A stretch of 64,000 nt of DNA from Frigoribacterium sp. Leaf415. Its GTDB lineage: Bacteria; Actinomycetota; Actinomycetes; Actinomycetales; Microbacteriaceae. The stretch covers positions 2,985,857 through 3,049,856 of the forward strand of contig NZ_LMQR01000001.1 of assembly GCF_001424645.1 (NCBI RefSeq), written 5' to 3'. The position numbers were made by a program, and so were the translations under genes. How positions within the stretch are numbered: the stretch's first letter is position 1; each line of letters starts with the position of its first letter. The notes beneath the pieces were generated by a model that was not told where the DNA came from, made no database searches, and was given only the letters and a program-made list of their open reading frames with translations. Positions 40,607 to 49,078 of the stretch are shown one piece after another.

Positions 40607-41268
40607 CGCACGCTGCCCCGCCGTCGGGGTCGCGGGCGTCGTCGGGGCCGCGCTCGCCGGCGCGGGCGTCGCTGCGGTCACGATCGGGATCGCCGTCGCG
40701 TGCGCGAGGCGGGACGGATCGGCAGGGACGGGGCCTCGGGTCGATGCTCGCGCAGGCCGTCGCGGTGGTCGTGCTGATCGCCGTCGTCGCCGTCGGGCTG
40801 CTCGCGGTCATCGTGCCGCGGTTGGTGGGCGGTGTGCCCCTGACGATCCTGACCGGCTCGATGGAGCCCGGGTTGCCGCCCGGCACGCTCGTCGTGGTGC
40901 GTCCGGTCGACCCGGCCGACATCCGGGTCGGCGACGTCGTCACGTACCAGATCCGCTCGGGGGTGCCCGGGGTCATCTCGCACCGTGTGGTGGGCATCAC
41001 GGTCGGCGCCGAGGGGCGCACCTTCACGCTGAAGGGTGACGCCAACGCCGAGCCCGACCGCGACCCCGTGGTCGAGGGGCAGGTCATGGGCGAGGTCTGG
41101 TACTCGGTGCCGTGGCTGGGACGCCTCAACACGGGTGTCTCGGCGGGAGCCCGCGCGTGGCTCGTGCCGGCGGTGGGAGTCGGCCTGCTCGGCTACGCGG
41201 CATTCCTCACCGGTCGCGGCCTGCTCCGCCGTCGCCGTGGTCGAGCCGGCGGGCCGACGGCGCCGTAG
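40603..41268 (+). CDS. Signal peptidase I, SipW/archaeal-ER type
   Basis: A 221-residue membrane peptidase. A basic tail is followed by a transmembrane helix (AVAVVVLIAVVAVGLLAVIV), the nucleophile in LTGSMEPGLPPG and HRVVGI, where His replaces the usual Lys, the mark of SipW/ER-type peptidases. A second helix lies near the C-terminus. GTG overlaps the previous stop (GTGA). It should process the three exported proteins encoded upstream. Confidence 0.9.
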   Translation: MTHAAPPSGSRASSGPRSPARASLRSRSGSPSRARGGTDRQGRGLGSMLAQAVAVVVLIAVVAVGLLAVIVPRLVGGVPLTILTGSMEPGLPPGTLVVVRPVDPADIRVGDVVTYQIRSGVPGVISHRVVGITVGAEGRTFTLKGDANAEPDRDPVVEGQVMGEVWYSVPWLGRLNTGVSAGARAWLVPAVGVGLLGYAAFLTGRGLLRRRRGRAGGPTAP

Positions 41269-41569
41269 GCCCGTGCGGGCTACGGCCGCCCTCGACGCGT
41301 GATCGGGGATGCCGTCGGGGACGCGGCCTTCGGGTCGGTGGCCCTCGTGGCCCCGGTGCGACACCTGCAGGAGGCGCTGCTCGCGATACCGGGCACCTCG
41401 CGATCCCTGGTCCCCGCGTCGTTCCCGTCCGGAAGACGGTCGTTCATCGGGACACCTGCTTGGGCCCGTTTTATCCGACTGGCATCAAGTGGCGCCTGGC
41501 CTGCGGATTCGCGTATGCCTGTCCCGCAAAAATGCCCGGTGACGGGGGGATGAACGCTACAGTCGTCGG
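41269..41569. other. Junction between chromosome and accessory region
   Basis: No gene is seen in these 300 bp. GC content and codon style fall off toward the resolvase, and the dispersed 10-mer is absent from here on. A GACACCTG/TGTCCCGC-rich stretch just before the resolvase (about 41449-41555) could hold a res or inverted-repeat site, but I could not define repeats. Confidence 0.4.
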
Positions 41570-42136
41570 ATGCTCATCGGATACGCCCGCGTCTCGACGT
41601 CAGGACAAGATCTCGCAGCACAACGTGACGGTCTTGCAGCGCTTGGTGTTGACGATCAACACGTCCATGTTGACCACGGCTTGTCGGGCACTACTCGAGC
41701 CCGGCCGGGCCTGCGCGAGGCCCTCGCTGCGTGCCGTGCCGGCGACGTCCTGGTGGTGACGAAGCTCGACCGTCTTGCCCGCTCGCTGCGTGACGCGACC
41801 GACATCTCCGACGAGCTCACGAAGAAGGGCGTCGCCCTGAACCTCGGGGGAGCGGTCTACGACCCCACCGACCCAGTGGGCCGCCTGCTATTCAACGTCC
41901 TCGGAATGGTGGCTGAGTTCGAGGCCGACCTGATCCGTGCCCGCACGCGGGAGGGGATGGCGATCGCCAAGGCCGCTGGCAAGCTTCGCGGTCGCAAGCC
42001 CAAGCTCACCCCCTCACAGGAGAAGCACCTCGTGCAGCTGCACCGCACCGGCGCCCACACAACCAGCGAGATCGCCGAACTCTTCGGTGTTGCGCGTTCG
42101 ACGGTCTACCGCGCAATCCAGCGAGCGGCGCCCTGA
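41570..42136 (+). CDS. Serine recombinase (resolvase/invertase family)
   Basis: A 188-residue small serine recombinase: MLIGYARVSTSGQD with catalytic Ser9, conserved Arg residues in KLDRLARSLRD, the E-helix AEFEADLIRARTREGM, and a C-terminal helix-turn-helix (TSEIAELFGVARSTVYRAI). This is the form found with Tn3-type transposons and invertible elements. No transposase is adjacent, so it may be the remnant of a transposon that delivered the metal-resistance region. Confidence 0.92.
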   Translation: MLIGYARVSTSGQDLAAQRDGLAALGVDDQHVHVDHGLSGTTRARPGLREALAACRAGDVLVVTKLDRLARSLRDATDISDELTKKGVALNLGGAVYDPTDPVGRLLFNVLGMVAEFEADLIRARTREGMAIAKAAGKLRGRKPKLTPSQEKHLVQLHRTGAHTTSEIAELFGVARSTVYRAIQRAAP

Positions 42137-42166
42137 TCCATCGATTCGTGGACGAGGCTCGGCGGA

Positions 42167-42568
42167 TCAGGGGAACGTTCGGAACACGCACTCGGTCGAG
42201 CACCGCTCTGACCGGTCAGGGCACGCGGCTAGGCCGTGTTCGGCACGAGCGAGGCGTGACCGGAGCCGGTCGAGCCGGGCCTGCTTCTTCTCGATCTGAC
42301 GCACCTGCTCGGCCAAGAGCGGCCGTAAGGCTTCGCGAACATCGGTGCAGGACGTCGACTCCATGGCGCTGAGGTGCGCGCCGATCTGATCAAGAGGCAA
42401 CCCGAGTTCCTTGCTGGCTTCAATCAGGTCGAGGCGGCTGAGCAGGTCCGGGCTGTAGTCGCGGTACCCGTTGTGGGCCCTGGCCGGGGTCAAGAGCCCG
42501 ATGGACTCGTAGTACCGGAGCGCCGTGGCGGAGACACCGCTGCGTTTACTGACTTCGGAGATTCGCAC
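42167..42568 (-). CDS. MerR-family regulator
   Basis: A 133-residue MerR protein: winged helix MRISEVSKRSGVSATALRYYESIGLL, a dimerisation coiled coil, and a C-terminal Cys cluster (CPDRSERCSTEC) that may bind a metal or metalloid. A further Cys is in STSCTDVRE. It is divergent from the permease at 42664, with a 19-bp-spaced promoter between, the classic MerR arrangement. Arsenic would fit the neighbours, but MerR regulators of arsenic are uncommon, so the inducer is uncertain. Confidence 0.88.
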   Translation of the reverse strand: MRISEVSKRSGVSATALRYYESIGLLTPARAHNGYRDYSPDLLSRLDLIEASKELGLPLDQIGAHLSAMESTSCTDVREALRPLLAEQVRQIEKKQARLDRLRSRLARAEHGLAACPDRSERCSTECVFRTFP

Positions 42569-42596
42569 ACCGCGACCCTAGAGCCGCCGGTGCCGC

Positions 42597-42627
42597 TTGA
42601 CCTTCAAGCGGCTCGAACCTCTACGGT
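42597..42627 (+). promoter_or_regulatory. MerR-type promoter with 19-bp spacer
   Basis: TTGACC (42597-42602) and TACGGT (42622-42627) are separated by 19 bp, the over-long spacer typical of MerR-activated promoters. The spacer has a partial dyad (TTCAAG ... CTCGAA). It reads toward the permease at 42664. Confidence 0.65.
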
Positions 42628-42663
42628 CACTGACGTGCCTTCCTCCCCCACACCAGTCCAGCC

Positions 42664-43638
42664 GTGAACGCGGTCGTCTCCTGGCTCGAACACCGGCAGA
42701 TCGGCCTCTACTTGACGGCAATCCTGGCTGCCGGCGTCGTCGGCCTCACCGTGCCGGGAGCACACCACCTAGAGGGAGCGATCGAGCCCGTGCTCGCACT
42801 GCTGCTCTTCGCGACGTTCCTGGGCGTCCCGTTCGCCGCGATCGGGAAGTCCCTCCGCGACGGACGATTCCTCGCCGCGGTCGGGGTGCTGAACTTCGTC
42901 GTCGCCCCCCTCGTCGCCTACGGGCTGTCCCGGTTCGTCGCGGACGAACCGGCACTGCTGTTCGGGGTACTGCTGGTGCTGCTGACCCCGTGCATCGACT
43001 ACGTGATCGTCTTTGCCGGCCTCGCTGGCGGCGCATCAGAACGGCTCCTCGCTGCGGCACCGGTTCTGATGCTGGCGCAGATCCTTCTCCTGCCGCTGTA
43101 CCTGCTGCTGTTCATCGGCCCCGAGGGCGTCACCGTGGTCGAGGTCGGCCCCTTCGCCCGGGCGTTCCTCCTCCTAATCGTCGTCCCGCTCACCGCGGCC
43201 GCGCTCGTGCAGGCCCTCGCCCGGCGACACCGGTCCGGTGTCGTGATCGAGCGGACGATGCTGGGCCTGATGGTGCCGCTGATGATGGCAACCCTGTTCA
43301 CCGTCGTGGCCTCACAAGCCGGCGCCGTCGGAGACTCCCTGGGTCAGCTCCTCGTGCTGGCGCCGATCTATGCCGCGTTCCTCGTCCTCATGGCAGCGCT
43401 CGGCATCGGCGTCGGACGCATCTTCCATCTCGACGCGCCAGCAACACGGGCCCTGGTGTTCAGCGGTGCGACCAGGAACTCCCTCGTGGTCTTGCCGCTC
43501 GCACTCGCCCTACCGGCATCGCTCTCGCTCGCTCCGGTCGTCGTCGTCACCCAGACGCTCATCGAGCTCGTTGGCATGGTGATCTTCGTCCGCCTCGTCC
43601 CACGTCTCGTGCGGAGCGATTCAGAGACGGTTGCGTAG
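42664..43638 (+). CDS. Arsenite-type BASS/ACR3-like permease
   Basis: A 324-residue protein with about ten helices, matching the bile-acid/sodium symporter fold of arsenic resistance permeases. VLLTPCIDYVIVFAGLAGG holds the Cys in helix 4 that is important in ACR3, and SGATRNSLVVLPLALALP is the conserved helix 9 region. GTG at 42664. Its 3' end overlaps the convergent arsC gene by 18 bp. Expected role: arsenite efflux. Confidence 0.85.
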   Translation: MNAVVSWLEHRQIGLYLTAILAAGVVGLTVPGAHHLEGAIEPVLALLLFATFLGVPFAAIGKSLRDGRFLAAVGVLNFVVAPLVAYGLSRFVADEPALLFGVLLVLLTPCIDYVIVFAGLAGGASERLLAAAPVLMLAQILLLPLYLLLFIGPEGVTVVEVGPFARAFLLLIVVPLTAAALVQALARRHRSGVVIERTMLGLMVPLMMATLFTVVASQAGAVGDSLGQLLVLAPIYAAFLVLMAALGIGVGRIFHLDAPATRALVFSGATRNSLVVLPLALALPASLSLAPVVVVTQTLIELVGMVIFVRLVPRLVRSDSETVA

Positions 43639-44028
43639 GTCTGCGACTCGAGAGCGAATGTCGTCTCGGACAAGGCGCATCCGCTCCATGCCTTCGATGC
43701 CCCGCTCGGAAGGTTCGTCTGTGATCCACGTCTCGAACCGGACTGTCGGGATCCCTTCAACTTTCGCCTCGGTACCGAGAGTCACGAGGACGTCAGCCGT
43801 GGCGATCATGTCTGCGGTGAGGGCCTTCGGGTGCTCGTCGCCAACGTCGATGCCCAGCTCTTGAAGAGACTGGACTGATTGGGCGTTGAGGGCAGCCCCG
43901 GGCTTGGTGCCGGCAGAGCGCACGGTGACCTCGTCGCCAGCGAGGTCGCGCATCAGAGCTGCGGCCATTTGCGACTTGCCCGCGTTCTTCTGACAGACGA
44001 AAACGACAGTGGGCTGATGAGTGGTCAT
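43621..44028 (-). CDS. arsC: Arsenate reductase, low-MW phosphatase type
   Basis: A 135-residue protein with the P-loop VCQKNAGKSQMAAAL. The CX5R of ordinary low-molecular-weight phosphatases reads CX5K here, a form I associate with actinobacterial mycothiol-dependent arsenate reductases. Further marks: VRSAGTKPGAALN and the WITDEPS acid loop. The ATG at 44028 is chosen; an upstream frame to 44094 lacks family sequence. It overlaps the convergent permease gene by 18 bp. Confidence 0.85.
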   Translation of the reverse strand: MTTHQPTVVFVCQKNAGKSQMAAALMRDLAGDEVTVRSAGTKPGAALNAQSVQSLQELGIDVGDEHPKALTADMIATADVLVTLGTEAKVEGIPTVRFETWITDEPSERGIEGMERMRLVRDDIRSRVADLRNRL

Positions 44029-44213
44029 GTGGCGAACCATACTGACGTCGAGAAACGAGTCACCGCGTTTGCGTCTCGATAGCCGATCCGCCACCGAGAG
44101 CGATTTCGGACCGATTTATCGAGACGATCTGGGCCCCGCAACTAAGAGGGAGTGGTCGCAGCCAACGAGCGTCCGGTGACCGACCGTCTAACGGGCGTCT
44201 CGTTCGGAGGTGC

Positions 44214-44924
44214 TCAGGTGTCTAGCCGAGCCAACGCGACCGTGGATCCCTGCAAGCGGATTTCTACACTCGTGATCTTCAGGCTGGGAATAGCCGTCGA
44301 CGCAGACAGATCTGCGGCACGCGAGCCAGCTGCGTCCCACGTCGCGACGGTAAGCGTGGTGTTGTCCGTTTGTGTGACCACGAGCTCGTATCGGGAGTTG
44401 TCTGGCGCATCCGCGCCGTAGTCGCAGTTCCAATCGAGCCTCGTGCCCCAAGATTTCTCCTCGATCTGCAGACCGGCAGTAAGGGTGGTGGAGTCAGTTC
44501 CGGGGTCCATGGGCTGGAACGTCATTTGGGCCGTCGCTGGGCCGACGTCGTTTCTTGCGCCCACGGCGAGCCCCCCGAAGACGGCGGCAGCAACAGCAGC
44601 GGCAACTGCGAGAGCCATGACTCCTCGGCGGCGGCGTTGACTCTTGCGGAAGCGGTGGGCCATCAGCGACAACGTTTCTGATGGCGCCTGAGTTTCATCC
44701 ATACCCAGAGGTGAATGGATGGCAAGGGCCTCTTCCGGCGAGATTCGGCTCAGGATGCCTGGGAGACCCGCAAGTTCCGTCACCGCTTCACGGCAGTTGG
44801 CGCAGGTACTGAGGTGCTGCTCGTATTCGCGACGTTCATCGGTGGGGAGCGCTCCGAGGACGTAGGACGCGTCCCAGTCTTGGTAACGGTCCTCGTTAGC
44901 TTGAAGATCGGGATGCTCAGTCAT
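44214..44924 (-). CDS. Anti-sigma factor (RskA/zinc-finger type)
   Basis: A 236-residue membrane protein: N-terminal anti-sigma domain with HLSTCANC (ZAS-like HxxxCxxC), a basic run then one transmembrane helix (VMALAVAAAVAAAVFGGLAV) and an extracellular RskA-like C-domain. Its start overlaps the sigma gene stop by 4 bases, so the two are made together. It should hold the ECF factor inactive at the membrane until a signal triggers release. Confidence 0.9.
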   Translation of the reverse strand: MTEHPDLQANEDRYQDWDASYVLGALPTDERREYEQHLSTCANCREAVTELAGLPGILSRISPEEALAIHSPLGMDETQAPSETLSLMAHRFRKSQRRRRGVMALAVAAAVAAAVFGGLAVGARNDVGPATAQMTFQPMDPGTDSTTLTAGLQIEEKSWGTRLDWNCDYGADAPDNSRYELVVTQTDNTTLTVATWDAAGSRAADLSASTAIPSLKITSVEIRLQGSTVALARLDT

Positions 44925-45427
44925 CGTGTGACGCCCCTTTCTTGGAGGGCTAGCCTCAGCCCGCGTAACCCATAGTGGAGCCGCGATTTCGCGGTTCCTT
45001 CTGGGATGCCAAGCCGTCTCGAAATTTCAGGAATGCTCTGACCAGCGAAGTACGCATCGATGACGATCTGACGGTGGTGGTCGGAGAGCGACGCCAGCGC
45101 GTCCGCAACGATGATGCTGTCCAGGACGGCATCAGTGCGATCGAGAGCAGTGCCTTCTACCTCGCCAAGGGCTGCCACTTCTCGTCGACTCCGGGCAGAT
45201 CGTGCGTCGTCGATGACGAGGCGCCGAGCGACCGTGAACAGCCACGCTTGAGCCGCATCCTTGTCGAGCTCCAGCACCTTAGGACGCTGCCATGCTCTCA
45301 GCATCGTCTCTTGAACGATGTCCTCGGTCAGCGCCGCGTTCCGAGTGAGGCTGTGTGTGTAACGGCGAAGCGCCCCGCCGTGGCACTCGAACAATGTCGA
45401 CAAAAGCTCGTCACTGGCTCGGGCCAT
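44921..45427 (-). CDS. ECF sigma factor (SigK-like)
   Basis: A 168-residue ECF sigma factor. Region 2: ALRRYTHSLTRNAALTEDIVQETMLRAWQ; region 4: DHHRQIVIDAYFAGQSIPEISRRLGIPEGTAKSRLHYGLRGLR. The ATG at 45427 gives the usual ECF length; the frame stays open to 45508. Paired with the RskA-type anti-sigma factor. In mycobacteria SigK/RskA controls secreted lipoproteins, and a lipoprotein gene lies just upstream here, a plausible target. Confidence 0.88.
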   Translation of the reverse strand: MARASDELLSTLFECHGGALRRYTHSLTRNAALTEDIVQETMLRAWQRPKVLELDKDAAQAWLFTVARRLVIDDARSARSRREVAALGEVEGTALDRTDAVLDSIIVADALASLSDHHRQIVIDAYFAGQSIPEISRRLGIPEGTAKSRLHYGLRGLRLALQERGVTR

Positions 45428-45725
45428 GACCTTCACCGCCTCGCGCCAGTGAAGTCCGGCTAGTGCCTGATCCAGGACCGCCTCTTGTCGTGCCTGTATC
45501 GAGCGCACCGAGGAACGCCGATGCGCACCAGTGATCGAACCTCATGCCATCGACCAGGCCAGGACATGGGTTCACCGTCTGAGCGGAAGCAGTCGACGTA
45601 TTCGCACCCACTGTCTCTGCCTTGATGTCGATGAGCACTGCCTTGTGGCTCCTTTGCTCGGGTGGGGTTGTGGAGCTGCGAGGGCCTGCAACCCGGAGAG
45701 TTCTGTCCGGCAGGCACGCGCGCGA
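45428..45725. other. Gap upstream of the sigma factor gene
   Basis: About 300 bp between two minus-strand genes. It must hold the sigma factor promoter. Short antisense frames are present but lack start signals, and I see no repeat. Confidence 0.4.
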
Positions 45726-46244
45726 TCAGGAGGCTGGGGTCGCTGCGCCCTCAGTGGCTGCTTCCATGTTGATCGTGCCGTCCGGCTGGAGGACGTACCA
45801 GGCATCCTTCACGCCCTGTCCGTTGACCTGTCCAGGTTCGGTGTCCTTCGCGAACCGGTACACCGGCCAGCCGTCGACGGTCAGCTGGGTTGTCCCGTCC
45901 GTGCGGGTGAGGGAACCGATCTCGCCCGTGATGCCTTCTGGGGAGGACGTGTCGGAGGCTTCAACTGCCGGCCAGGTCGTGGCGCATTCGTCGTAGCAGT
46001 TGCTGGTGCCCGAGTCCTGCTCGTCCATCTTGAACGTGTAGATCGTGTACCCGGCGTCGTCGGTGATGATCTCGCCCAGGGGAGACGTTGCGGTGCCGAG
46101 GACTGCCGCTGCCGCGGTGGTCTCGGCGGGGGCCGGCTCGGTGGAGTCGGTCGTCGTGGATGATTCGGCAGATGTGGTGCACCCGGAGAGAGCGGCCGCC
46201 GCCAAAACGGCCGTCGTGAGGGTGATGGTCATTCGCTTGTGCAT
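45726..46244 (-). CDS. COG4315-type secreted lipoprotein
   Basis: A 172-residue lipoprotein: signal peptide MHKRMTITLTTAVLAAAALSGC with a lipobox, a Ser/Thr/Ala linker, then two repeats of the Y-X4-D type (GYTIYTFKMDEQDSG with NCYDECATTWPAV; GWPVYRFAKDTEPGQVNGQ). AGGAGG lies 5 bases before the ATG. Function of the family is unsettled; it is often found with redox or metal genes. The sigma/anti-sigma pair downstream may control it. Confidence 0.88.
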   Translation of the reverse strand: MHKRMTITLTTAVLAAAALSGCTTSAESSTTTDSTEPAPAETTAAAAVLGTATSPLGEIITDDAGYTIYTFKMDEQDSGTSNCYDECATTWPAVEASDTSSPEGITGEIGSLTRTDGTTQLTVDGWPVYRFAKDTEPGQVNGQGVKDAWYVLQPDGTINMEAATEGAATPAS

Positions 46245-46471
46245 GATTCCTCCTGCTGGTACGCCGGCCCAGGTAGCCCGCTTACTACGAACACGATGCA
46301 GCTCATCCAGAAGTTCATCCGTGGCCGAAAAAGATTGGCGGTCGCAGGCAGCCGTCCTCACTCCCGGCGAAACGGGTGGCAGACGCGAGTGGCAACCCTG
46401 CACCGAGGGCACCGCTGTCACACATCATCACTCTGGGCCACTGTTCGCAGCTGCGGCGTCACGCCCTGCTG

Positions 46472-46660
46472 GACGACGTGACTATCCATGTTCACGACGT
46501 GATCTGGTCTCGAAACATCCCCCGGGACCGGATTACGGCGATCTCAGACGTCGGCCAGGTCGAGTACAAGGACGCCCGCGGCTACAGCAGCATGGGCGCC
46601 TTGGTCAACTTCCACGGCTCATTGGGCTTGACGGTCGCCAGTGTCGCCGGGCTGGTCCTG
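46472..46660 (+). pseudogene. Fragment resembling a PH-like-domain protein
   Basis: The plus frame from 46472 reads DDVTIHVHDVIWSRNIPRDRITAISD then VEYKDARGYSSMGALVNFHG, which looks like a piece of a PH-like small membrane protein of Actinobacteria. No start codon with a ribosome site precedes it and it runs without break into antisense sequence of the next gene. The rest of the gap (46245-46471) holds nothing I recognise. Confidence 0.3.
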
Positions 46661-47728
46661 TCAGCCGAGCGTGATGGCGACGAGGCCACCGATGCCGACC
46701 GCGTAGAGCACGAGCACGACGAACGAGTCCAGGCCCATGCCCGCGATGCGTCGTCGCGGCCGAAAGAGCAGGCCGACGGCGTAGACGAGCGTGAGGAGCG
46801 CGGCGAGGGCGGTCAGGTAGACGTCGCTGGTGTTCGACTGGGGCAGGATCGCCTGCCCGGAGATGACCGTGGCGACGAGGAAGAGCACGGGCAGGAAGGC
46901 GTTGCCGCCGAAGATATCGCTCATGGCCAGGTTGTCGTCGCCCTGCTTGACGGCCTGCAACCCGGTCGAGATCTCGGGCAGGCTCGTCGCCAGGGCCAGG
47001 ACTGTCGCGCCGAACAGCACACCCGACAAGCCGATCTGCGACGCGGCCGCGTCGCCCGCGCGTTCGAGCACGACGCCGGCGACGAGCGTGGCGAGGGCCG
47101 ACAGGCCGAAGACGACCGCGGCCTTCTTCGTGCTCATGGTCGTCGGCGACGGGTTCGAGCGCGTCCGGTGTCCGCGCGGTCGCGGCGTCGACGTGTCAGG
47201 TGCCGCTCCGGCCTCGTGCCACGGCAGGCCCTTGCCGGCACGCCGGACGAGGAACAGGCCCACGAGCCAGATGACGGCGATGAGGACGACGTCCGGCGTC
47301 AGGCGCGCCACTGTGAGCGAGGACGGCAGCTGGGTTCCAGCGATGACGACGGCGAGGACCGCCACCACGACCAGTGCCTCGAGCAGCAGCCCTAGGGAGG
47401 CCGCGCGATAGGTGAGGGGGTGGACACCCTTGCCGCGTTTCCCGAGGGCGTCCAGGACGACGAGGACGACCGTCTGAAGGGCGATGCCGCCGAGGATGTT
47501 GCCCGCGGCCACCTCGAGCGAGCCCGAGAGGGCGGCGCTGACCGTGATGGCGATCTCGGGCAGGTTGGTCGCCACCGCGAGGACGATGAGTCCGCCGAGC
47601 GCGCTACCGAGGTGGAGTCGGGAGTCGAGGACGTCGGTCGTTTTCGACAGCTGGATGCCGGCGACCCAGATGACGGCGGCGCCGGCGACGAAGATGGCGG
47701 CTAACAGCCAGAGGGGAAGGGTGTCCAT
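46661..47728 (-). CDS. Calcium/cation antiporter (CaCA family)
   Basis: A 355-residue exchanger with two homologous halves. The alpha-repeat signatures are GLIVLAVATNLPEIAITVSAAL and GATVLALATSLPEISTGLQAV, each with the ion-binding Glu, and GNILGG / DIFGGNAF. About ten helices with a polar central loop. Expected to exchange Ca2+ or another cation for Na+ or H+. ATG at 47728. Its 5' side abuts the remnant of a CDF transporter. Confidence 0.88.
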   Translation of the reverse strand: MDTLPLWLLAAIFVAGAAVIWVAGIQLSKTTDVLDSRLHLGSALGGLIVLAVATNLPEIAITVSAALSGSLEVAAGNILGGIALQTVVLVVLDALGKRGKGVHPLTYRAASLGLLLEALVVVAVLAVVIAGTQLPSSLTVARLTPDVVLIAVIWLVGLFLVRRAGKGLPWHEAGAAPDTSTPRPRGHRTRSNPSPTTMSTKKAAVVFGLSALATLVAGVVLERAGDAAASQIGLSGVLFGATVLALATSLPEISTGLQAVKQGDDNLAMSDIFGGNAFLPVLFLVATVISGQAILPQSNTSDVYLTALAALLTLVYAVGLLFRPRRRIAGMGLDSFVVLVLYAVGIGGLVAITLG

Positions 47729-47831
47729 GCGTGCTATGCAACTCCTCGGGGTGCGCCTCTCGACGCGGGGCGATCGTCGAGACGGATGCCGGCGGCCCCC
47801 GGCCGGTCCAGGCGCCTTGCACTCGTCGGCA

Positions 47832-48500
47832 GCCGTCGCGGGCTGGGAATCGATCAACCGCCTCATCGACCCCAGGCCGATCGCGAATCCCTGGCTGCTG
47901 GTCGCCGCTGGGCTCATCGGCTTTGCAGACAACGAACTCGTCGCGATCTACCGCATCCGCGTCGGGCGACGGATCGGATCGGCAGCCCTTGTCGCTGACG
48001 GGGTCCACGCCCGCCTGGACGGCTTCACGTCCCTGTCTGTCGTGCTGGGCGCCATCGGGGTCCTCGCCGGGTTCCCGCTCGCGGACCCCATCATCGGCCT
48101 GCTCATCGCAGCCTCGATCATGGTCCTGCCCTGGGGGACGGTGAAATCCATCGGCCGACGGCTGATGGACGGCATCGACCCCGACCTCCACAAGCGAGCC
48201 GAACACGCCCTGGAACACGCCCTGGGCGTGCGGGGCGTCCACGATCTTTATCTCCGGTGGATCGGGCACCGTCTCACCGGCTCCGCAACCATCGAGGTCG
48301 ACGCCGAAGACCTCCTGACGGCGTCCCAGACCGCCGACCAGGCCGAGGCGCATCTGCGCGCTGCGCTCGGCAACCTCGACGCGTTCACCGTTACACCGAT
48401 ACCACCGGTGCCGGCTCAGAGGCTCTCATCAGCCGTACGCGGCACGATACCTCCGGGGGGTATCTTTTTTTCGATTCTGATCCTGGAAGAACGACCATGA
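47832..48500 (+). pseudogene. 5'-truncated cation diffusion facilitator
   Basis: From 47832 the frame encodes the C-terminal part of a CDF metal transporter: WESINRLIDPRPI, AALVADGVHARLDGFTSLSV (the metal-site HxxxD), two helices and the cytoplasmic domain. The first two or three helices are missing; upstream sequence belongs to the exchanger promoter. No start signal is visible. The frame ends at 48500, passing through the CsoR-like operator of the next gene. Probably inactive, cut off when the neighbouring genes were joined. Confidence 0.75.
48447..48463. promoter_or_regulatory. CsoR-like operator before the DUF305 gene
   Basis: ATACCTCCGGGGGGTAT resembles the copZ operator at 1228-1244 (ATACC ... 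GGGGGTAT). It lies 33 bp before the DUF305 start, with a TTTTTTT run following. This suggests copper control of the gene. Confidence 0.65.
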
Positions 48501-49078
48501 ACCGCACCGCCACCATCTTCATCAGCGCAACTGCGACCATTGCTGCCCTCGCCCTCGCGGGGTGCGCCGAGGCGTCGTCGTCCGCAGGCGACACGTCGTC
48601 CGCGTCGTCGTCCCAGGCTGCTGCCTTCAACGATCAAGACGTCATGTTCGCCCAGATGATGCTCCCGCACCACACCCAGGCCGTCGAGATGAGCGACATG
48701 CTCCTCGCGAAAGACGGTATCGACGGGGACGTGATCACCCTTGCCGAGACGATCAAGGCCGAGCAGGCCCCGGAGATTGATCAGCTCACGACATGGCTCA
48801 AGGCTTGGGGGCAGGACACTGAGGCGTCCATGGATCACTCCATGGACGGCATGATGAGCGACTCCGACATGGACGCCCTCGAGAATGCTGACGGAACCGA
48901 CGCGGCGCGGCTGTTCCTGGAACAGATGACGACACACCACGAGGGGGCTGTCGAGATGGCGCAGACCGAGATCGAGGGTGGGCAGAACCCTGACGCGGTC
49001 CAGCTGGCGACAGCGATCGTCTCCTCTCAGACTGACCAGATCGACACGATGGAAGACCTCCTCGCGGTAATCAAGTAG
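48497..49078 (+). CDS. DUF305 lipoprotein, probable copper-binding
   Basis: A 193-residue lipoprotein: signal peptide ending LALAGC, Ser-rich linker, then the DUF305 four-helix domain with two His-His motifs (MMLPHHTQAVEM, TTHHEGAVEMA) and a Met/His-rich middle (ASMDHSMDGMMSDSDMD). The Met and His content suits Cu(I) binding outside the membrane. ATG at 48497. The CsoR-like operator upstream supports a copper role, so this is likely a periplasm-side copper-sequestering protein. Confidence 0.88.
   Translation: MNRTATIFISATATIAALALAGCAEASSSAGDTSSASSSQAAAFNDQDVMFAQMMLPHHTQAVEMSDMLLAKDGIDGDVITLAETIKAEQAPEIDQLTTWLKAWGQDTEASMDHSMDGMMSDSDMDALENADGTDAARLFLEQMTTHHEGAVEMAQTEIEGGQNPDAVQLATAIVSSQTDQIDTMEDLLAVIK

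Noticed and set aside
41570..42136. Resolvase as proof of a complete Tn3-type transposon
   Set aside because: No transposase and no 38-bp-type inverted repeats were found on either side.
46376..47395. 339-codon plus-strand frame through the cation exchanger
   Set aside because: After about 46660 it is antisense to a clear CaCA exchanger. Only the first part resembles a protein, so it is listed as a possible fragment.
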